From NCBI GenBank assembly GCA_025936115.1, contig JAICTZ010000003.1:281824-345823 (forward strand): DNA of 64,000 bases, read 5' to 3'. This stretch comes from Polyangiaceae bacterium (GTDB lineage Bacteria; Myxococcota_A; Polyangia; Polyangiales; Polyangiaceae). Below the pieces are notes generated by a model that saw only the letters and a list, made by a program, of their open reading frames with translations, had not been told where the DNA came from and did not search any database. The position numbers were made by a program, and so were the translations under genes. Of the stretch, positions 26,205 through 36,855 are shown in pieces. How positions within the stretch are numbered: position 1 is the stretch's first letter; every line of letters begins with the position of its first letter.

Positions 26205-26968
26205 AAGTTGCTCCGATCGCCCTGGTCTTCTTCTTTGTCCGTGCGCGCCTCGGGCAGATCGATGAGGCCCTTCTCGATTTTGGTGCGCCCCGTGAGCGGG
26301 CTGATGATGACGGTGAGCGCCTCCGTCGTGCCGTGGTGCTTGAGCTCGACGTGGGCCCGCTCGGTCAAACCGCCGGGCCAGAAGTAGACGTACGCGCGAC
26401 CGGTCGTGACGGGCGCGTCGTCGTGCTCGGTCTGGACCTGAGCGATCTCGACGCCCTTGCCGAGCTCCCGGCCCTGCGCGGTGTCCGCGAAGCTTGCGAC
26501 CGGATGGAAGGACGCGCGCGGCGCGTGCGGACCCTCGATGATGCGATCGCTCTCGACCTTGGCCTTCTGCTCAGCCTCCGTGGCCGCGTCGGCCCCGCCT
26601 GCCGGTTTTTTCTTTTCGCGGAGCATCACCGAGCCCGTCGCCTCCTCGAGCACGACGCGGCCGTGGTCGAGGTCGAGGGTGAGCCGGCCTGCGTGGCCCG
26701 TCGTATTCGCGCGCGCGATGCCGAGACGAACGGCGTTGGCGATGAGCGTCGCGCCACCGCGCAGCCGGCTTGCGCCGAGCATACCGCCGCCGAACATCAC
26801 CGCCCCCGACAAGATCGCGATCAACGCGACGACGATGAGCACCTCGACGAGCGTGACGCCCGCCTGGGTCCCTGCCCGACTACGCCCTCGCCGTCCGAGC
26901 ACGGAGCCCCGCGGAGCGCGGCGCGTGATGCCGCGCGGCTCGGCTGAAAGGCGGTAGGGGCGTGGCAC
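26201..26968 (-). CDS. gspH: Type II secretion minor pseudopilin GspH
   Basis: 255 residues from a GTG start. A long basic leader (about 36 residues, Arg/Pro-rich) precedes the prepilin motif GVTLVEVLIVVALIAILSG with Glu at +5. The head has the GspH signature of short strands (RLTLDLDHGRVVLEE, AYVYFWPGGLTERAHVEL) with a Lys/Ala/Glu-rich insertion (about 120-145). The usual length is about 170, so it is expanded. It lies 28 bases after gspG and overlaps gspI by four bases. Confidence 0.85.
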   Translation of the reverse strand: MPRPYRLSAEPRGITRRAPRGSVLGRRGRSRAGTQAGVTLVEVLIVVALIAILSGAVMFGGGMLGASRLRGGATLIANAVRLGIARANTTGHAGRLTLDLDHGRVVLEEATGSVMLREKKKPAGGADAATEAEQKAKVESDRIIEGPHAPRASFHPVASFADTAQGRELGKGVEIAQVQTEHDDAPVTTGRAYVYFWPGGLTERAHVELKHHGTTEALTVIISPLTGRTKIEKGLIDLPEARTDKEEDQGDRSNF

Positions 26969-26996
26969 GGTCCTGCTCGCTGAACTCCGGGCGCGA

Positions 26997-27452
26997 CTAC
27001 TCCGCCGCCTGCGCGCCCTGCGGCACGACGATGTCGTCCTTGGTGCCGCGCTTCTTGTCGGGGCCGTTCGAGATGACGGTCACGTCTTCGTCGCTGCAGC
27101 TGATCGCGAAAGCCTGACCCCACGGATCGGCCGTGTTCTGGCCAGGGTCGAGCAGCTTGTCCTGCACGAGCTGGCTGATGCTCGGGCAGTCGGTCTCGTT
27201 GTTGGTTGCTCGCCATTGGGACGCCGCCTGGCGCACGACACGTGCCGCACCCATGGCCGTGTCCTTCTTGGCCTTGTTGAACTGCGGCAGGGCGAAGAAC
27301 GCCACGCCGCCAGCGATCATCGCGAGGATCGCGACGACGATGAGCACCTCGAACAGCGTCACGCCGCGCTCGCCGTACCGGCGTCGTCTCGTTCGCATGT
27401 ATCTCATAACCAACTCGCTTTGACGTTGTTTCATGTTCGTCCTCGTTGTCAT
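26997..27452 (-). CDS. gspG: Type II secretion major pseudopilin GspG
   Basis: Main subunit of the pseudopilus, 151 residues. The leader RYGERGVTLFEVLIVVAILAM is cleaved after glycine, with Glu at +5, followed by the hydrophobic helix and a head with LPQFNKAKKDTAMGAARVV. The calcium-loop region characteristic of GspG is present as DPWGQAFAISCSDEDVTVISNGPDKKRGTKDDIV. The ATG at 27452 overlaps the stop of the preceding gene (ATGA), which supports it over the ATG at 27434. Confidence 0.92.
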   Translation of the reverse strand: MTTRTNMKQRQSELVMRYMRTRRRRYGERGVTLFEVLIVVAILAMIAGGVAFFALPQFNKAKKDTAMGAARVVRQAASQWRATNNETDCPSISQLVQDKLLDPGQNTADPWGQAFAISCSDEDVTVISNGPDKKRGTKDDIVVPQGAQAAE

Positions 27453-27856
27453 TCGACGCGATCCAGGCCTCCGGGCTCACCGTCTGGTCCGTCACTCAAG
27501 AGCTCGTAGCGTGCCCCGTCCCAGCGTCCGGGGCACACGAGTCGCAAGGGGCGTCCCCAGGCGTCCTTCGGCACGCTTTCCAGGTGCGCGTCTTCGCTCG
27601 CCGCCTCGAAGGACGGCGGACAGCCGCCGTCGTGGTCGGCGAGATAAGCGTCGACGACGCGCCGCGCGCCGAGCAGCGTCGCCCGCGTCTGCCGCAGGCC
27701 GGAAGCCCGCCGTTCGCGCGCGCCGACGAGCGTCACGAAGCCGACGACGCCGAAAATCACGACGAACGGCCTGAGCCGCCCGAGCCGGAAGAAGCGACGC
27801 AACCCTCCGCGCGCCTCCCACGGAAACAAGATCTTCGGATCGCTACGCGCCCGCAT
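27449..27856 (-). CDS. GspG-like protein without prepilin leader
   Basis: A 135-residue protein between gspF and gspG. It has one membrane helix (about 30-46, PFVVIFGVVGFVTLVGA) but no G-F/V-T-L-x-E prepilin cleavage motif. Its C-terminal half copies the GspG head layout: a helix (TRATLLGARRVVDAYLADH), CPPSFEAA, DAWGRPLRLVCPG, then YELLSDGPDGEPGG, equivalent to the GspG calcium loop. I read it as a GspG paralogue that cannot be processed by prepilin peptidase and stays in the inner membrane. It starts 3 bases after gspF and overlaps gspG by four bases, so it is made with the secretion machinery. Confidence 0.7.
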   Translation of the reverse strand: MRARSDPKILFPWEARGGLRRFFRLGRLRPFVVIFGVVGFVTLVGARERRASGLRQTRATLLGARRVVDAYLADHDGGCPPSFEAASEDAHLESVPKDAWGRPLRLVCPGRWDGARYELLSDGPDGEPGGLDRVE

Positions 27857-27859
27857 GCC

Positions 27860-29086
27860 CTACTCCACGAGCTGATTCATCTGAATCAGCGGCATCAGGA
27901 TCGCGAAGGCGACGAAACCGACCATGCCGCCCAAGATGACGATGATGAGCGGCTCGAGCACGCTCGTGAGCGCCGCGACGCGCGTCTCCACGTCCGCCTC
28001 GTAGGCTCGGCTCACGTTTTCGAGCATGGCTTCGAGCTGCCCGGTGCGCTCACCGACGGCGATCATGTGCGTGACCATCGGTGGAAACGCGCGGCTGCGC
28101 TTGAGCGGGTCCGCGATGTTGGCGCCGCCTCGGATCGAGAGAATCGCCTCCCCGACGACGACCTCGAGCTTCGCGTTCTCGAGCACGTTGCGGCCGATTT
28201 CCATGGCCGGCAGGAGCTGCACGCCGCTCGCGAGCAACGTCGAGAGCGTGCGGCAGAACCGAGCGACACAGGCGAGCAGCTCGAGCCGGCCGAAGAGCGG
28301 CGCGCGCAGGCGGAATTGCGCCCATTTGAGCTTGCCGCTCGGCGTGTTCTTGAAGCGGCGGAAGCCGACGACCGCCACCACGAACAGCCCGATGATGAGC
28401 CACCAAAAGCCGCCCACGATGTTGGAGATCGTGATGAGCAAGCGCGTGTACCAGGGCAGCGCTTGGCCCAAGCTGTCGAACACGGTCGTCACCTTGGGCA
28501 CGACGGCGACCATCAAGAACGCCACGAGCCCGATGCCGAACACGGACATCAGCGCCGGGTAAGCGAGCGCGCCCGCGACTTTGCCGCGCAAGCGCGCCTG
28601 ACCTTCCATGAAGTCGGCGAGCCGCTCGAGCACCGCCTCGAGCGTGCCGGAAGCTTCTCCCGCGGCGATCATGTTCGTGTAGAGCGTCGGAAACGTGCGC
28701 GGATGCTGCTCGAGGCTTTTGGCGAAGGCCGTACCGGCGTTCAAGCTCTCGCGCACCGTCGTGAGGATGCGCGTGAGTTGCTCGTTTTCGACCTGCTCGG
28801 TGAGCGCGGCGACCGACTCGACGAGCGGCACGCCCGCGCGCACGAGCGTCGCGAGCTGGCGCGTCATCACGCTCACGTCCCGCGCGCTCGGCCGCTTGAA
28901 GAACGCGAAGGGATCGAATTTTTTCTGCTCGCGCAGGACGCGCTCGGCCTCGATCGTGGCCTGCGTGAGCAGGATGCCGTCGCGGCGCAGCGCGGCACGC
29001 AGCGTCTTCGGGTTCTCTGCGTCCCGGAAGCCTTTGACCGCCTTACCGCTGCCGACTTCGACGCCGCGGAATTCGAAGACCGCCAT
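27860..29086 (-). CDS. gspF: Type II secretion inner-membrane platform protein GspF
   Basis: 408 residues with two duplicated T2SSF helical domains. The first contains RDVSVMTRQLATLVRAGVPLVESVAAL, the second FCRTLSTLLASGVQLLPAMEI, each followed by the conserved GE motif (AAGEASGTLE, AVGERTGQLE). Membrane helices are near 170-190, 225-245 and the C-terminus (PLIIVILGGMVGFVAFAILMPL). GspF is the platform on which pseudopilins are assembled. An 88-base GC-rich gap separates it from gspE, the largest within the operon. Confidence 0.95.
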   Translation of the reverse strand: MAVFEFRGVEVGSGKAVKGFRDAENPKTLRAALRRDGILLTQATIEAERVLREQKKFDPFAFFKRPSARDVSVMTRQLATLVRAGVPLVESVAALTEQVENEQLTRILTTVRESLNAGTAFAKSLEQHPRTFPTLYTNMIAAGEASGTLEAVLERLADFMEGQARLRGKVAGALAYPALMSVFGIGLVAFLMVAVVPKVTTVFDSLGQALPWYTRLLITISNIVGGFWWLIIGLFVVAVVGFRRFKNTPSGKLKWAQFRLRAPLFGRLELLACVARFCRTLSTLLASGVQLLPAMEIGRNVLENAKLEVVVGEAILSIRGGANIADPLKRSRAFPPMVTHMIAVGERTGQLEAMLENVSRAYEADVETRVAALTSVLEPLIIVILGGMVGFVAFAILMPLIQMNQLVE

Positions 29087-29174
29087 GGTTCACGCCCTTC
29101 CTTCGGCCGGCGCGCGCGGCGCGGCAGGCCCGTCGAGAGCGGCAGCGACGGGCGCGTGGAGAGCGAGCGGGCGA

Positions 29175-30950
29175 CTAGTCATCGAGCACCACGTCGTCCT
29201 GCGTCGCCGCAACGACTTCTTCGACGGTGGTGTTGCCCTGGAGCACCTTGCGCGCTCCGTCGTCGCGCAGCGAATCCATGCCTTGCGCCTGCGCCGCGCG
29301 CTTGATCGTGCGTGCGTCGGCGTTGTCGAGCACGAGCCGCCCGACGACGTCCTCGACCACGAGCATCTCGTAAATGCCGAAGCGGCCCGTGAAGCCCTTG
29401 TTGTCGCACTTGTCGCAACCCTTCGGCCGATAAAAGATCGGCGAGTGCGCTTCGCGCCAACCGGGCGGTTCGTATTCGACGCCGTGCGGCATGTAACGCG
29501 GCGACAGCTTGCGCTCGTCGCGTTTGCGCGTCCGCTCGGGATCGATGCCGAGCTGCTCGAGCTCGTAGGCCGTCGCCTCGTACGGCTCTTTGCAGCTCGG
29601 GCACAGGCGGCGCACGAGGCGCTGCGCGAGGATCGCCGCCAGCGTCGAACGCACGAGGAACGGCTCGATTTCCATCTCGACCAGGCGCGTCACGGCCGAG
29701 GCGGCGTCGTTGGTGTGCAGCGTCGAGAGCACGAGGTGACCCGTCATCGAGGCGTGAATGGCGATTTCCGCCGTCTCACGGTCACGGATCTCGCCGACCA
29801 GAATGACGTCCGGATCCTGACGCAAGAAGGCGCGCAGGGCGCTCGCGAACGTGAGCCCGATCTTCGGCTGCACGTGCACCTGATGAATGCCGAGGATCTC
29901 GTACTCGACCGGATCCTCCGCCGTCAGGATGTTGATGTCGGGCGTGTTGATGCGGTTCAAGCACGAGTAGAGCGTCGTCGTCTTACCGCTACCCGTCGGC
30001 CCCGTGACGAGCATGATGCCGTCGGGCCGCCGGATCATGTCGTCCATCAACTTGAAGTCGCGCGGCGCGAAGCCGAGCTCCGACAGGTCCAAGAGGACGT
30101 TCGACTTGTGAAGCAGACGCATCACGACGCGCTCGTGATCGCGGCTCGTGGGGATGGTCGAGACGCGCACGTCGATGCTGCGGCCGCCGATTTTGCGCGA
30201 AATGCGGCCGTCTTGCGGCAGGCGCTTCTCGGCGATGTTCAGGCCGGCCATGATCTTCACGCGCGCGATCACGGCGCTCATGAATTGGCGGCTCGCGCGC
30301 TTGGCGACGTAGAGCTGCCCGTCCACGCGGTAGCGCACGAGCACCTCGCGCTCCTCCGGCTCGATGTGAATGTCGCTCGCCCGCTCCTTGACGGCCTGCG
30401 ACAAGAGGCCGTTCACCCAGCGGATGATCGGCGCGTCCTCGTCCGAGTCGAGGATGTCGATCTCGCCCTCGTCGTCCTCCGTCTTCTCGGTCGACTCGAG
30501 CTCGTTCATCGTGGCGCCGCGCTCGTAAACGCGGTTGATGGCGTCGACGACCAGTTCGTTCGGGGCGACCGTGAGCGCGAGCGGCTTCCTGAAGAGCGCG
30601 CGCACGTCGTCGAGCCCCGCCGTATCCAACGGATCGGCGCAGATCACCGTCACCTCCTCGTCGCTTTCGGCGGTGACCAACAGGCCGTGGCTCTTCGCGT
30701 ACGTGATGGGCACGCGGATCGCGAGCTCGGCCGGGATCGCGTCCACGTCGATCTTCTCGACGAAGGGCAGCCGGCACTCGGCCGCGAGCGCACGCGCCAC
30801 GTCGCTCTCGCTCGCGAGCTGTGCCTCGAGCACGAGCTCGACCAACCCCTGCGGCTTGTCGATCTGCGTGAGGTACAAAGGCTCGAGGGCCTCCGGCTGC
30901 ACGGCGCCGTGCCGCACGAGGATCTGGCCGAGAGCGCGCTGGGGCGTCAT
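29175..30950 (-). CDS. gspE: Type II secretion ATPase GspE
   Basis: 591-residue hexameric ATPase that powers pseudopilus assembly. Order: an extra N-terminal T2SSE_N module (MTPQRALGQILVRHGAV to about 140), an acidic linker, the N2 domain (ASDIHIEPEEREVLVRYRVDG), Walker A GPTGSGKTTTL near 315, Asp box TAEDPVEYE, Walker B LRQDPDVILVGEIRD, His box HLVLSTLHTND, and a zinc module with CPSC and CDKC. All catalytic motifs are intact. The ATG overlaps the gspD stop. Confidence 0.96.
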   Translation of the reverse strand: MTPQRALGQILVRHGAVQPEALEPLYLTQIDKPQGLVELVLEAQLASESDVARALAAECRLPFVEKIDVDAIPAELAIRVPITYAKSHGLLVTAESDEEVTVICADPLDTAGLDDVRALFRKPLALTVAPNELVVDAINRVYERGATMNELESTEKTEDDEGEIDILDSDEDAPIIRWVNGLLSQAVKERASDIHIEPEEREVLVRYRVDGQLYVAKRASRQFMSAVIARVKIMAGLNIAEKRLPQDGRISRKIGGRSIDVRVSTIPTSRDHERVVMRLLHKSNVLLDLSELGFAPRDFKLMDDMIRRPDGIMLVTGPTGSGKTTTLYSCLNRINTPDINILTAEDPVEYEILGIHQVHVQPKIGLTFASALRAFLRQDPDVILVGEIRDRETAEIAIHASMTGHLVLSTLHTNDAASAVTRLVEMEIEPFLVRSTLAAILAQRLVRRLCPSCKEPYEATAYELEQLGIDPERTRKRDERKLSPRYMPHGVEYEPPGWREAHSPIFYRPKGCDKCDNKGFTGRFGIYEMLVVEDVVGRLVLDNADARTIKRAAQAQGMDSLRDDGARKVLQGNTTVEEVVAATQDDVVLDD

Positions 30951-33571
30951 TCCACTCGCTCGACGTTCACGCTGCGCGCGATGGGGTTCACGATGATCGG
31001 GGAGTCGAGCTCGCCGCGGCGACCGCCGCGTGGACGAGCCGGCGCGCGCGTCGGCGCGGCCTTGGTCGGGGCGGCTTTGGCTGGCGCCGCCGCCTTGGGC
31101 TTCGCCACGAGCTCGGCGGAGTTGCCTTCGCGCACGCTCGTCGGCAGCTCGATCGGCTCGCTCGGCTGGCGATCGCCGGTGTCTTCGTAGGCCTTGCTCT
31201 CCTTCTCGACCTCTTCTTGCACCTCGACCTTGAGGTAGGCCTGGCGAATGTCTTCGACCAAGCCGTTCGTGCGCGACCAGTCCTTCGGCGGCTTCCAGTC
31301 CACGTCCGAAAACACGAAGTAGCGGTCGATGAACTCCTGCCGCTCCTCCATCTTGCGTTCGAAGATGCGCCGCAAATCCGCCTGTGCCCGGATCACGTGG
31401 GGCGTGAGGATCAAGAGCAGGTTCGTCTTCCGCTTCACGGTGTTCGAGTGCCGGAACAGGGCGCCGAGCACTGGCAAATCACCCAAAATCGGCACTTTTT
31501 CACGCGAGACCGTGTACTCGTCGCGCATGAGGCCGCCGATGACGACCGTCTGCTGATCGGCGACGACGACGGTCGTATTGGCCGTACGCTTGGTGATCGG
31601 CACGGCACCCAGCGTGCCGACCGGAGCGCCCGGCGCGCTCGACTCTTGATCGATCTCGAGCCGCACCTGGTTCGACTCGTTGATGTGCGGCGTGACCTTG
31701 ATCTTGTTGCCGACGTCCTGGCGCGGCGCGTTGAAGCCGAAGCCGCCGCCCAGGCCGAGCAGCGGTGCGATACCGGCCGTGGCGGCCGAGCCGCCCGCGA
31801 GACCGGCGAGCGAGCCGACGCTCGTGCCGCCGGCGTTCGTCTGCAGCGGGATGTTCTCGCCGATGCTGATCTCCGCCGCGACGTTGTCGGTCGCGATGAT
31901 GTGCGGCGTCGCGAGAATGTTGGTGCGGCCGCCCGAGGCGAGCGCGTTCAAGACCACGCCGAAGGCCGGGATACTGATGCCCGGACCGAGTAGATCCTGG
32001 GTGCCTGGAAGCTCGCTGCCGCGGACGCCGGCGGCAAAGCCCTGAAGCAAGCTCGGATCTTGAGGAAACGCGAGGGATTTGCCGGCGTTGAAACCGGACA
32101 GGAGAAAGGGATCGTTCGCGCCGCCGCCGAAGCTGTGGCCGCCGTGGAACGAAACGCCCATATCGAGCGTGTCCGAGACGCCCATGTCCATGATGACGGC
32201 TTCGATGAAGACCTGGCGTCGCGGGCGATCGAGCTTGTCGATCACGAGCCGGAACGTCGCGAAATCGCGCCCCGACGAGGTCACGATCAGCGAGTTGGTG
32301 CTCTTGTCGGGCGTGACGCGCACGTCGCCCTCGAACATGCCGCCCGCCGTGCCGACGCCCGTCGCGCCCGCTTGCTTGTTCGCCTGTCCGGCGAGCATCT
32401 GCGTCAGCGTCTGCGAGAGCTCTTCGGAAATCGCGTACTGCAGCGGCAGAACGTGGATGTGGCCGGCGTCCGTGCCTTGCGTGTCCAGTCGCTTCAAAAG
32501 CTCGAGCAGCTTCAGGTACGAGTCTTCCGTACCGACGACGATGAGGCTCTGCGACTGATCGTCGGCGACCACGCGCGAGATACCCGACGGTTGCTTGGCG
32601 GTACCCGGCGCTCCGGCCGCGGGGGCCGCGCCGGGCGCGCCGATTTCGAAGAGCTCGTTCAAGCGCTTCGCCATGTCGGCCGCCGTGCCGTGGTGCACGG
32701 GCTCGATCCACATGTGCTGGCCCGAGCCGCCGATGTCGACTTCTTCGATGATGCGGATGAGCCGGCGCACCTGGGTCGCCGTGTCGGTGATGATGAGCAG
32801 GCGGCCGGGCGCGTAGGGCGTGATGTCGCCGTCCTTGCTCTTGAATTTGTTGAGCACGGCGGCCACGTCGTCGGGCGTCGCGTTCTCGAGCCGGTAGAGC
32901 CGCGTGATATAGCGATCGGCGTCCGGCACGGGCTCGCCGCGCGCGACGATCGGCGTCGGCTGCGTGACGACACCGCCGCTGTCGATGATCTTGTAGAAGC
33001 GGCCGTGCGGCACGACCGTCATGCCGTTCGCCTCCAGGATCGAGAGGAACGCCTGGTATGCCTCGTCGAGCGTCACTGGCTCAGGTGAGACTACGGTCGC
33101 TTTGATCTGGCGAACCTTGGCGCCGTAGATGAAGCGCCGGCCCGTGAGGCCGCTGATGTGGTTGACGAGCTCGGCGAGGTCGGCGTCGTTCAGATTGAAC
33201 TTCACCATGTGGCCGCCCGGCTTCGCGTGATACGGCACGTCGGCCGCCTGAGCGATTTTATCCATGTTGGACGGCAACGGGCCCGCCGCGCCGGGCGGCT
33301 CCTTGTCGCTCGGACTCGAAGGCACGACCGGTGTGGCGGCGGCGGGGGGCGTCGCGGCCGCTGCTGCGGGCGGGGCCGCTTGCTCCTCAGGTGCGGGCGT
33401 CGCGGCAGGCCGCGGGCGTCGAGGGCGCCGCTGCAGTGGGCGAGGACGCCGCGGCTTCGGCGCCGGTGCGGCCGGATCGGCAGGCGGGTCTTGTGCGAGA
33501 GCCGGCTCCGCGATCGCAGCGGCGGCGAGCACGAGCAACAAGGAACGCAGGGAGCGGGCAGACGTCTTCAT
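30947..33571 (-). CDS. gspD: Type II secretion outer-membrane secretin GspD
   Basis: 874 residues. A signal peptide (LLLVLAAAAIAEPALAQ) is followed by an Ala/Pro-rich spacer to about residue 110, then the N0 domain (MVKFNLNDADLAELVNHISGLTGRRFIYG), N1-N3 modules (YITRLYRLENATPDDVAAVLNKF; IHVLPLQYAISEELSQTL) and the secretin core with VFIEAVIMDMGVSD, GENIPLQTNAGG and VVIGGLMRDE, ending LLLILTPHVIRAQ. A C-terminal S-domain-like and Ala/Lys/Pro-rich extension follows. A Gly/Ala-rich insertion in the core (SVGSLAGLAGGSAATAG) is typical of secretin variability. It forms the outer-membrane gate. Confidence 0.95.
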   Translation of the reverse strand: MKTSARSLRSLLLVLAAAAIAEPALAQDPPADPAAPAPKPRRPRPLQRRPRRPRPAATPAPEEQAAPPAAAAATPPAAATPVVPSSPSDKEPPGAAGPLPSNMDKIAQAADVPYHAKPGGHMVKFNLNDADLAELVNHISGLTGRRFIYGAKVRQIKATVVSPEPVTLDEAYQAFLSILEANGMTVVPHGRFYKIIDSGGVVTQPTPIVARGEPVPDADRYITRLYRLENATPDDVAAVLNKFKSKDGDITPYAPGRLLIITDTATQVRRLIRIIEEVDIGGSGQHMWIEPVHHGTAADMAKRLNELFEIGAPGAAPAAGAPGTAKQPSGISRVVADDQSQSLIVVGTEDSYLKLLELLKRLDTQGTDAGHIHVLPLQYAISEELSQTLTQMLAGQANKQAGATGVGTAGGMFEGDVRVTPDKSTNSLIVTSSGRDFATFRLVIDKLDRPRRQVFIEAVIMDMGVSDTLDMGVSFHGGHSFGGGANDPFLLSGFNAGKSLAFPQDPSLLQGFAAGVRGSELPGTQDLLGPGISIPAFGVVLNALASGGRTNILATPHIIATDNVAAEISIGENIPLQTNAGGTSVGSLAGLAGGSAATAGIAPLLGLGGGFGFNAPRQDVGNKIKVTPHINESNQVRLEIDQESSAPGAPVGTLGAVPITKRTANTTVVVADQQTVVIGGLMRDEYTVSREKVPILGDLPVLGALFRHSNTVKRKTNLLLILTPHVIRAQADLRRIFERKMEERQEFIDRYFVFSDVDWKPPKDWSRTNGLVEDIRQAYLKVEVQEEVEKESKAYEDTGDRQPSEPIELPTSVREGNSAELVAKPKAAAPAKAAPTKAAPTRAPARPRGGRRGELDSPIIVNPIARSVNVERVE

Positions 33572-34557
33572 TGGATCTGATAATCGATACTCACGGGCGC
33601 GCCGCGACGGCTCACCTTGACGTTGAGACTCGTGGCAGTGCGGAGACGGGCGTAGGCCTCGAGCGCTTTCTCGGGGCTACCCATGTTGAAGCCGTTGATG
33701 CTCTCGAGCCGATCGCCGTTCTGAATACCCAGCGTGCCGAGGAGCGTGTCGGGGCGGATCCCGAACAGACGGATGCCGAGCACCTTACCGTCCTTCTGCT
33801 CGGGCACGATGCGCGCCGACTTCATGAGCTCGGCCTGATGCTCGAGGATGTTGTCGATCACGGCATGATCGACCTTGAACTCGGTGTCGCTGACCTTCTG
33901 GATCTTCGAGGCGATGTCCGCGGGTACCGAAGGCGCGCCGTGGGTCGGTGTGGGGGGCGGCGGTGCTTCGGCGGGGGCTGCTGAGGCGGCAGCCGCAGGC
34001 GGCGGCGCGGTGCGGAAGAGCAGCGCCTGACACAGCGTCCCGGCGTTCGAGAGCCAGACCGACGGGCTGTTTTCCACGGGGTTATACCCGATGTACTCGA
34101 CGCGCTTGCCCGCCACGTCGTCCCCGATGCGGCGCATGCGCGGCCGCGGCTCGCCCGTGCCCTGGAGCGCCGCGACGGACCAAAGCCGGTCGTTGGATTC
34201 CGTGATGATGAACGCCGTGACGCCTTCACACTGATCGGCGTGGAGCGGATCCTTGGCGACGAGCTCGGTGTCCTTCGGCACGGGCGCAGGCGTCTCGATC
34301 GGCTTCGCATTGAGCGGCCCCGTCACCGAGTCGAACGGGTTGCGCTCGATGATGGGTTCCGCCGAGCGCGGCTCCGACCGGGGCACGTTGAGCGGCGGAT
34401 GCAACGGCAACCGCGCGGCGCTTCCACTCGCCGCCGGCGCGATGAACGCCGCGCCCACGAGCTCCGACGCCCCCGACGCCTCGAAGTACGCACTCAGGGC
34501 GAGCAGTGCCAGCACGAGCACCGGGAAGTACTTACGGAGCAGGGGGTCGAGAGCCAA
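33568..34557 (-). CDS. gspC: Type II secretion protein GspC
   Basis: First gene of the operon, 329 residues. One membrane helix (about 12-24, YFPVLVLALLALSAYF), a proline-rich linker, the homology-region domain that contacts GspD (RNPFDS near 90, then CEGVTAFIITESNDRLWSVAAL) and a C-terminal PDZ domain (LGIRLFGIRPDTLLGTLGIQNGDRLESINGF). The start is a TTG at 34557 with no good Shine-Dalgarno sequence. A strong sigma-54 type promoter sits 18-33 bases before it, implying a very short leader. The stop overlaps the gspD ATG. Confidence 0.9.
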   Translation of the reverse strand: MALDPLLRKYFPVLVLALLALSAYFEASGASELVGAAFIAPAASGSAARLPLHPPLNVPRSEPRSAEPIIERNPFDSVTGPLNAKPIETPAPVPKDTELVAKDPLHADQCEGVTAFIITESNDRLWSVAALQGTGEPRPRMRRIGDDVAGKRVEYIGYNPVENSPSVWLSNAGTLCQALLFRTAPPPAAAASAAPAEAPPPPTPTHGAPSVPADIASKIQKVSDTEFKVDHAVIDNILEHQAELMKSARIVPEQKDGKVLGIRLFGIRPDTLLGTLGIQNGDRLESINGFNMGSPEKALEAYARLRTATSLNVKVSRRGAPVSIDYQIQ

Positions 34558-34574
34558 TGGTCCGAGTCGAACTA

Positions 34575-34590
34575 AGCGAACGGCGTGCCA
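34575..34590 (-). promoter_or_regulatory. Sigma-54 (-24/-12) promoter candidate for the T2SS operon
   Basis: On the minus strand the site reads TGGCACGCCGTTCGCT. It matches TGGCACG-N4-TTGCW at all but one base, with the diagnostic GG and GC dinucleotides at the correct spacing. The predicted start of transcription is near 34564, only a few bases before the gspC TTG codon. The gene directly upstream encodes a sigma-54 activator, which adds weight. Confidence 0.6.
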
Positions 34591-34718
34591 GCCGCTAGCT
34601 ACCGCACGAACAAGCTGAAATTCCAGCAGTTTTTACGAGACGTCCCAGGGTCACTTCGGCAGGCCCTTCGACAACCTGACTGCTTTTCGCGATCGGCGGG
34701 CAGCGCGTTGCCACTTTG

Positions 34719-36128
<1,410 letters not shown>

Positions 36129-36213
36129 TCGAGTGCTAATCTGTCATGTGTCTTGACCCGTTGTCAAGGCTCAGACAATCGGTCACGGGCCAACGGGCCG
36201 CGCAGTCACCCGG

Positions 36214-36696
36214 CTACAGGCGCGGAGGCTTGCTTTTCGGCGGCAGCGAGAGCGAGGCGAGCCCATCGGGGATTCCGAGCCCGCGCTCGACGAAGGCTCC
36301 GAGGCTTTGCTCGACCACCTGCCGCGCGTCGGCGGCGAAACCTTGGAGTATCAGCCGATCGGCAAGCTCGCGCGTGATCTCGACGACGCTCGCCGCCGAC
36401 CGCGGCAGCCGGCTCAGCTCGACGTGAAGCGCCGTGCGAAGCGGTGCCAGGGCCTGGCGAGCAAAGCCGGTCTGCGCGTACGCCACCGCGGCGCGGCGAT
36501 AGTGCCGCACGGCGACCTCACTTTGGCCGAGCCGACGCGCAAGCTCCGCCGTGTCGAGCTCGACGCGAGCGCGGCCGGGGAGAGCGTCGGAGGATTGTCG
36601 CAGGAGAGCGAGCGCTTTTTCGTGCTCGCCGCGAGCATGAAAGCGCTTGGCTTCGAGAGCCAAGGCTTCTGCTTCGGAAGGGGTCGTGCGCCTCAT
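36214..36696 (-). CDS. Small TPR-like helical protein
   Basis: 160 residues, predominantly helical. The N-terminal part has a TPR-like pair (EAEALALEAKRFHARGEHEKALALLRQSSDALPG) and a second pair (VELDTAELARRLGQSEVAVRHYRRAAVAYAQTG), followed by two more helices and a Lys/Pro-rich tail. No signal peptide or membrane segment is visible. It lies just upstream of the NtrC-type regulator, 85 bases away and in the same direction, so it may share its transcript. Function unknown. Confidence 0.6.
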   Translation of the reverse strand: MRRTTPSEAEALALEAKRFHARGEHEKALALLRQSSDALPGRARVELDTAELARRLGQSEVAVRHYRRAAVAYAQTGFARQALAPLRTALHVELSRLPRSAASVVEITRELADRLILQGFAADARQVVEQSLGAFVERGLGIPDGLASLSLPPKSKPPRL

Positions 36697-36780
36697 GGGT
36701 GCCCCTATTGCAGCTTGCGTACCGGAGCTCGAATCGCTCCCATTGCCGCAGAATCCATGGCGTCTCGCGCGCGCGGTCCA

Positions 36781-36805
36781 CCGACGTCTCGTACGGAGAC
36801 GACGG
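36781..36805. terminator. Hairpin downstream of the ferredoxin gene
   Basis: The sequence ccgacgtctcgtacggagacgacgg forms a stem of CGTCTC/GAGACG extended by CCG/CGG across one mismatch. It lies about 50 bases past the minus-strand ferredoxin stop. There is no T tract, so intrinsic termination is uncertain. Confidence 0.3.
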
Positions 36806-36855
36806 GTCGCGCCACCCGTCTCGAATAGAGAACGTGGTGTCGCGCCGAGCTGAAG

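Noticed and set aside
28695..31190. Open frame of 831 codons antisense to gspF, gspE and gspD
   Set aside because: Crosses several real genes on the other strand and shows no motif of its own.
34695..34715. Second sigma-54-like sequence (TGGCAACGCGCTGCC, minus strand)
   Set aside because: The GG and GC dinucleotides are one base out of register, which sigma-54 does not tolerate.
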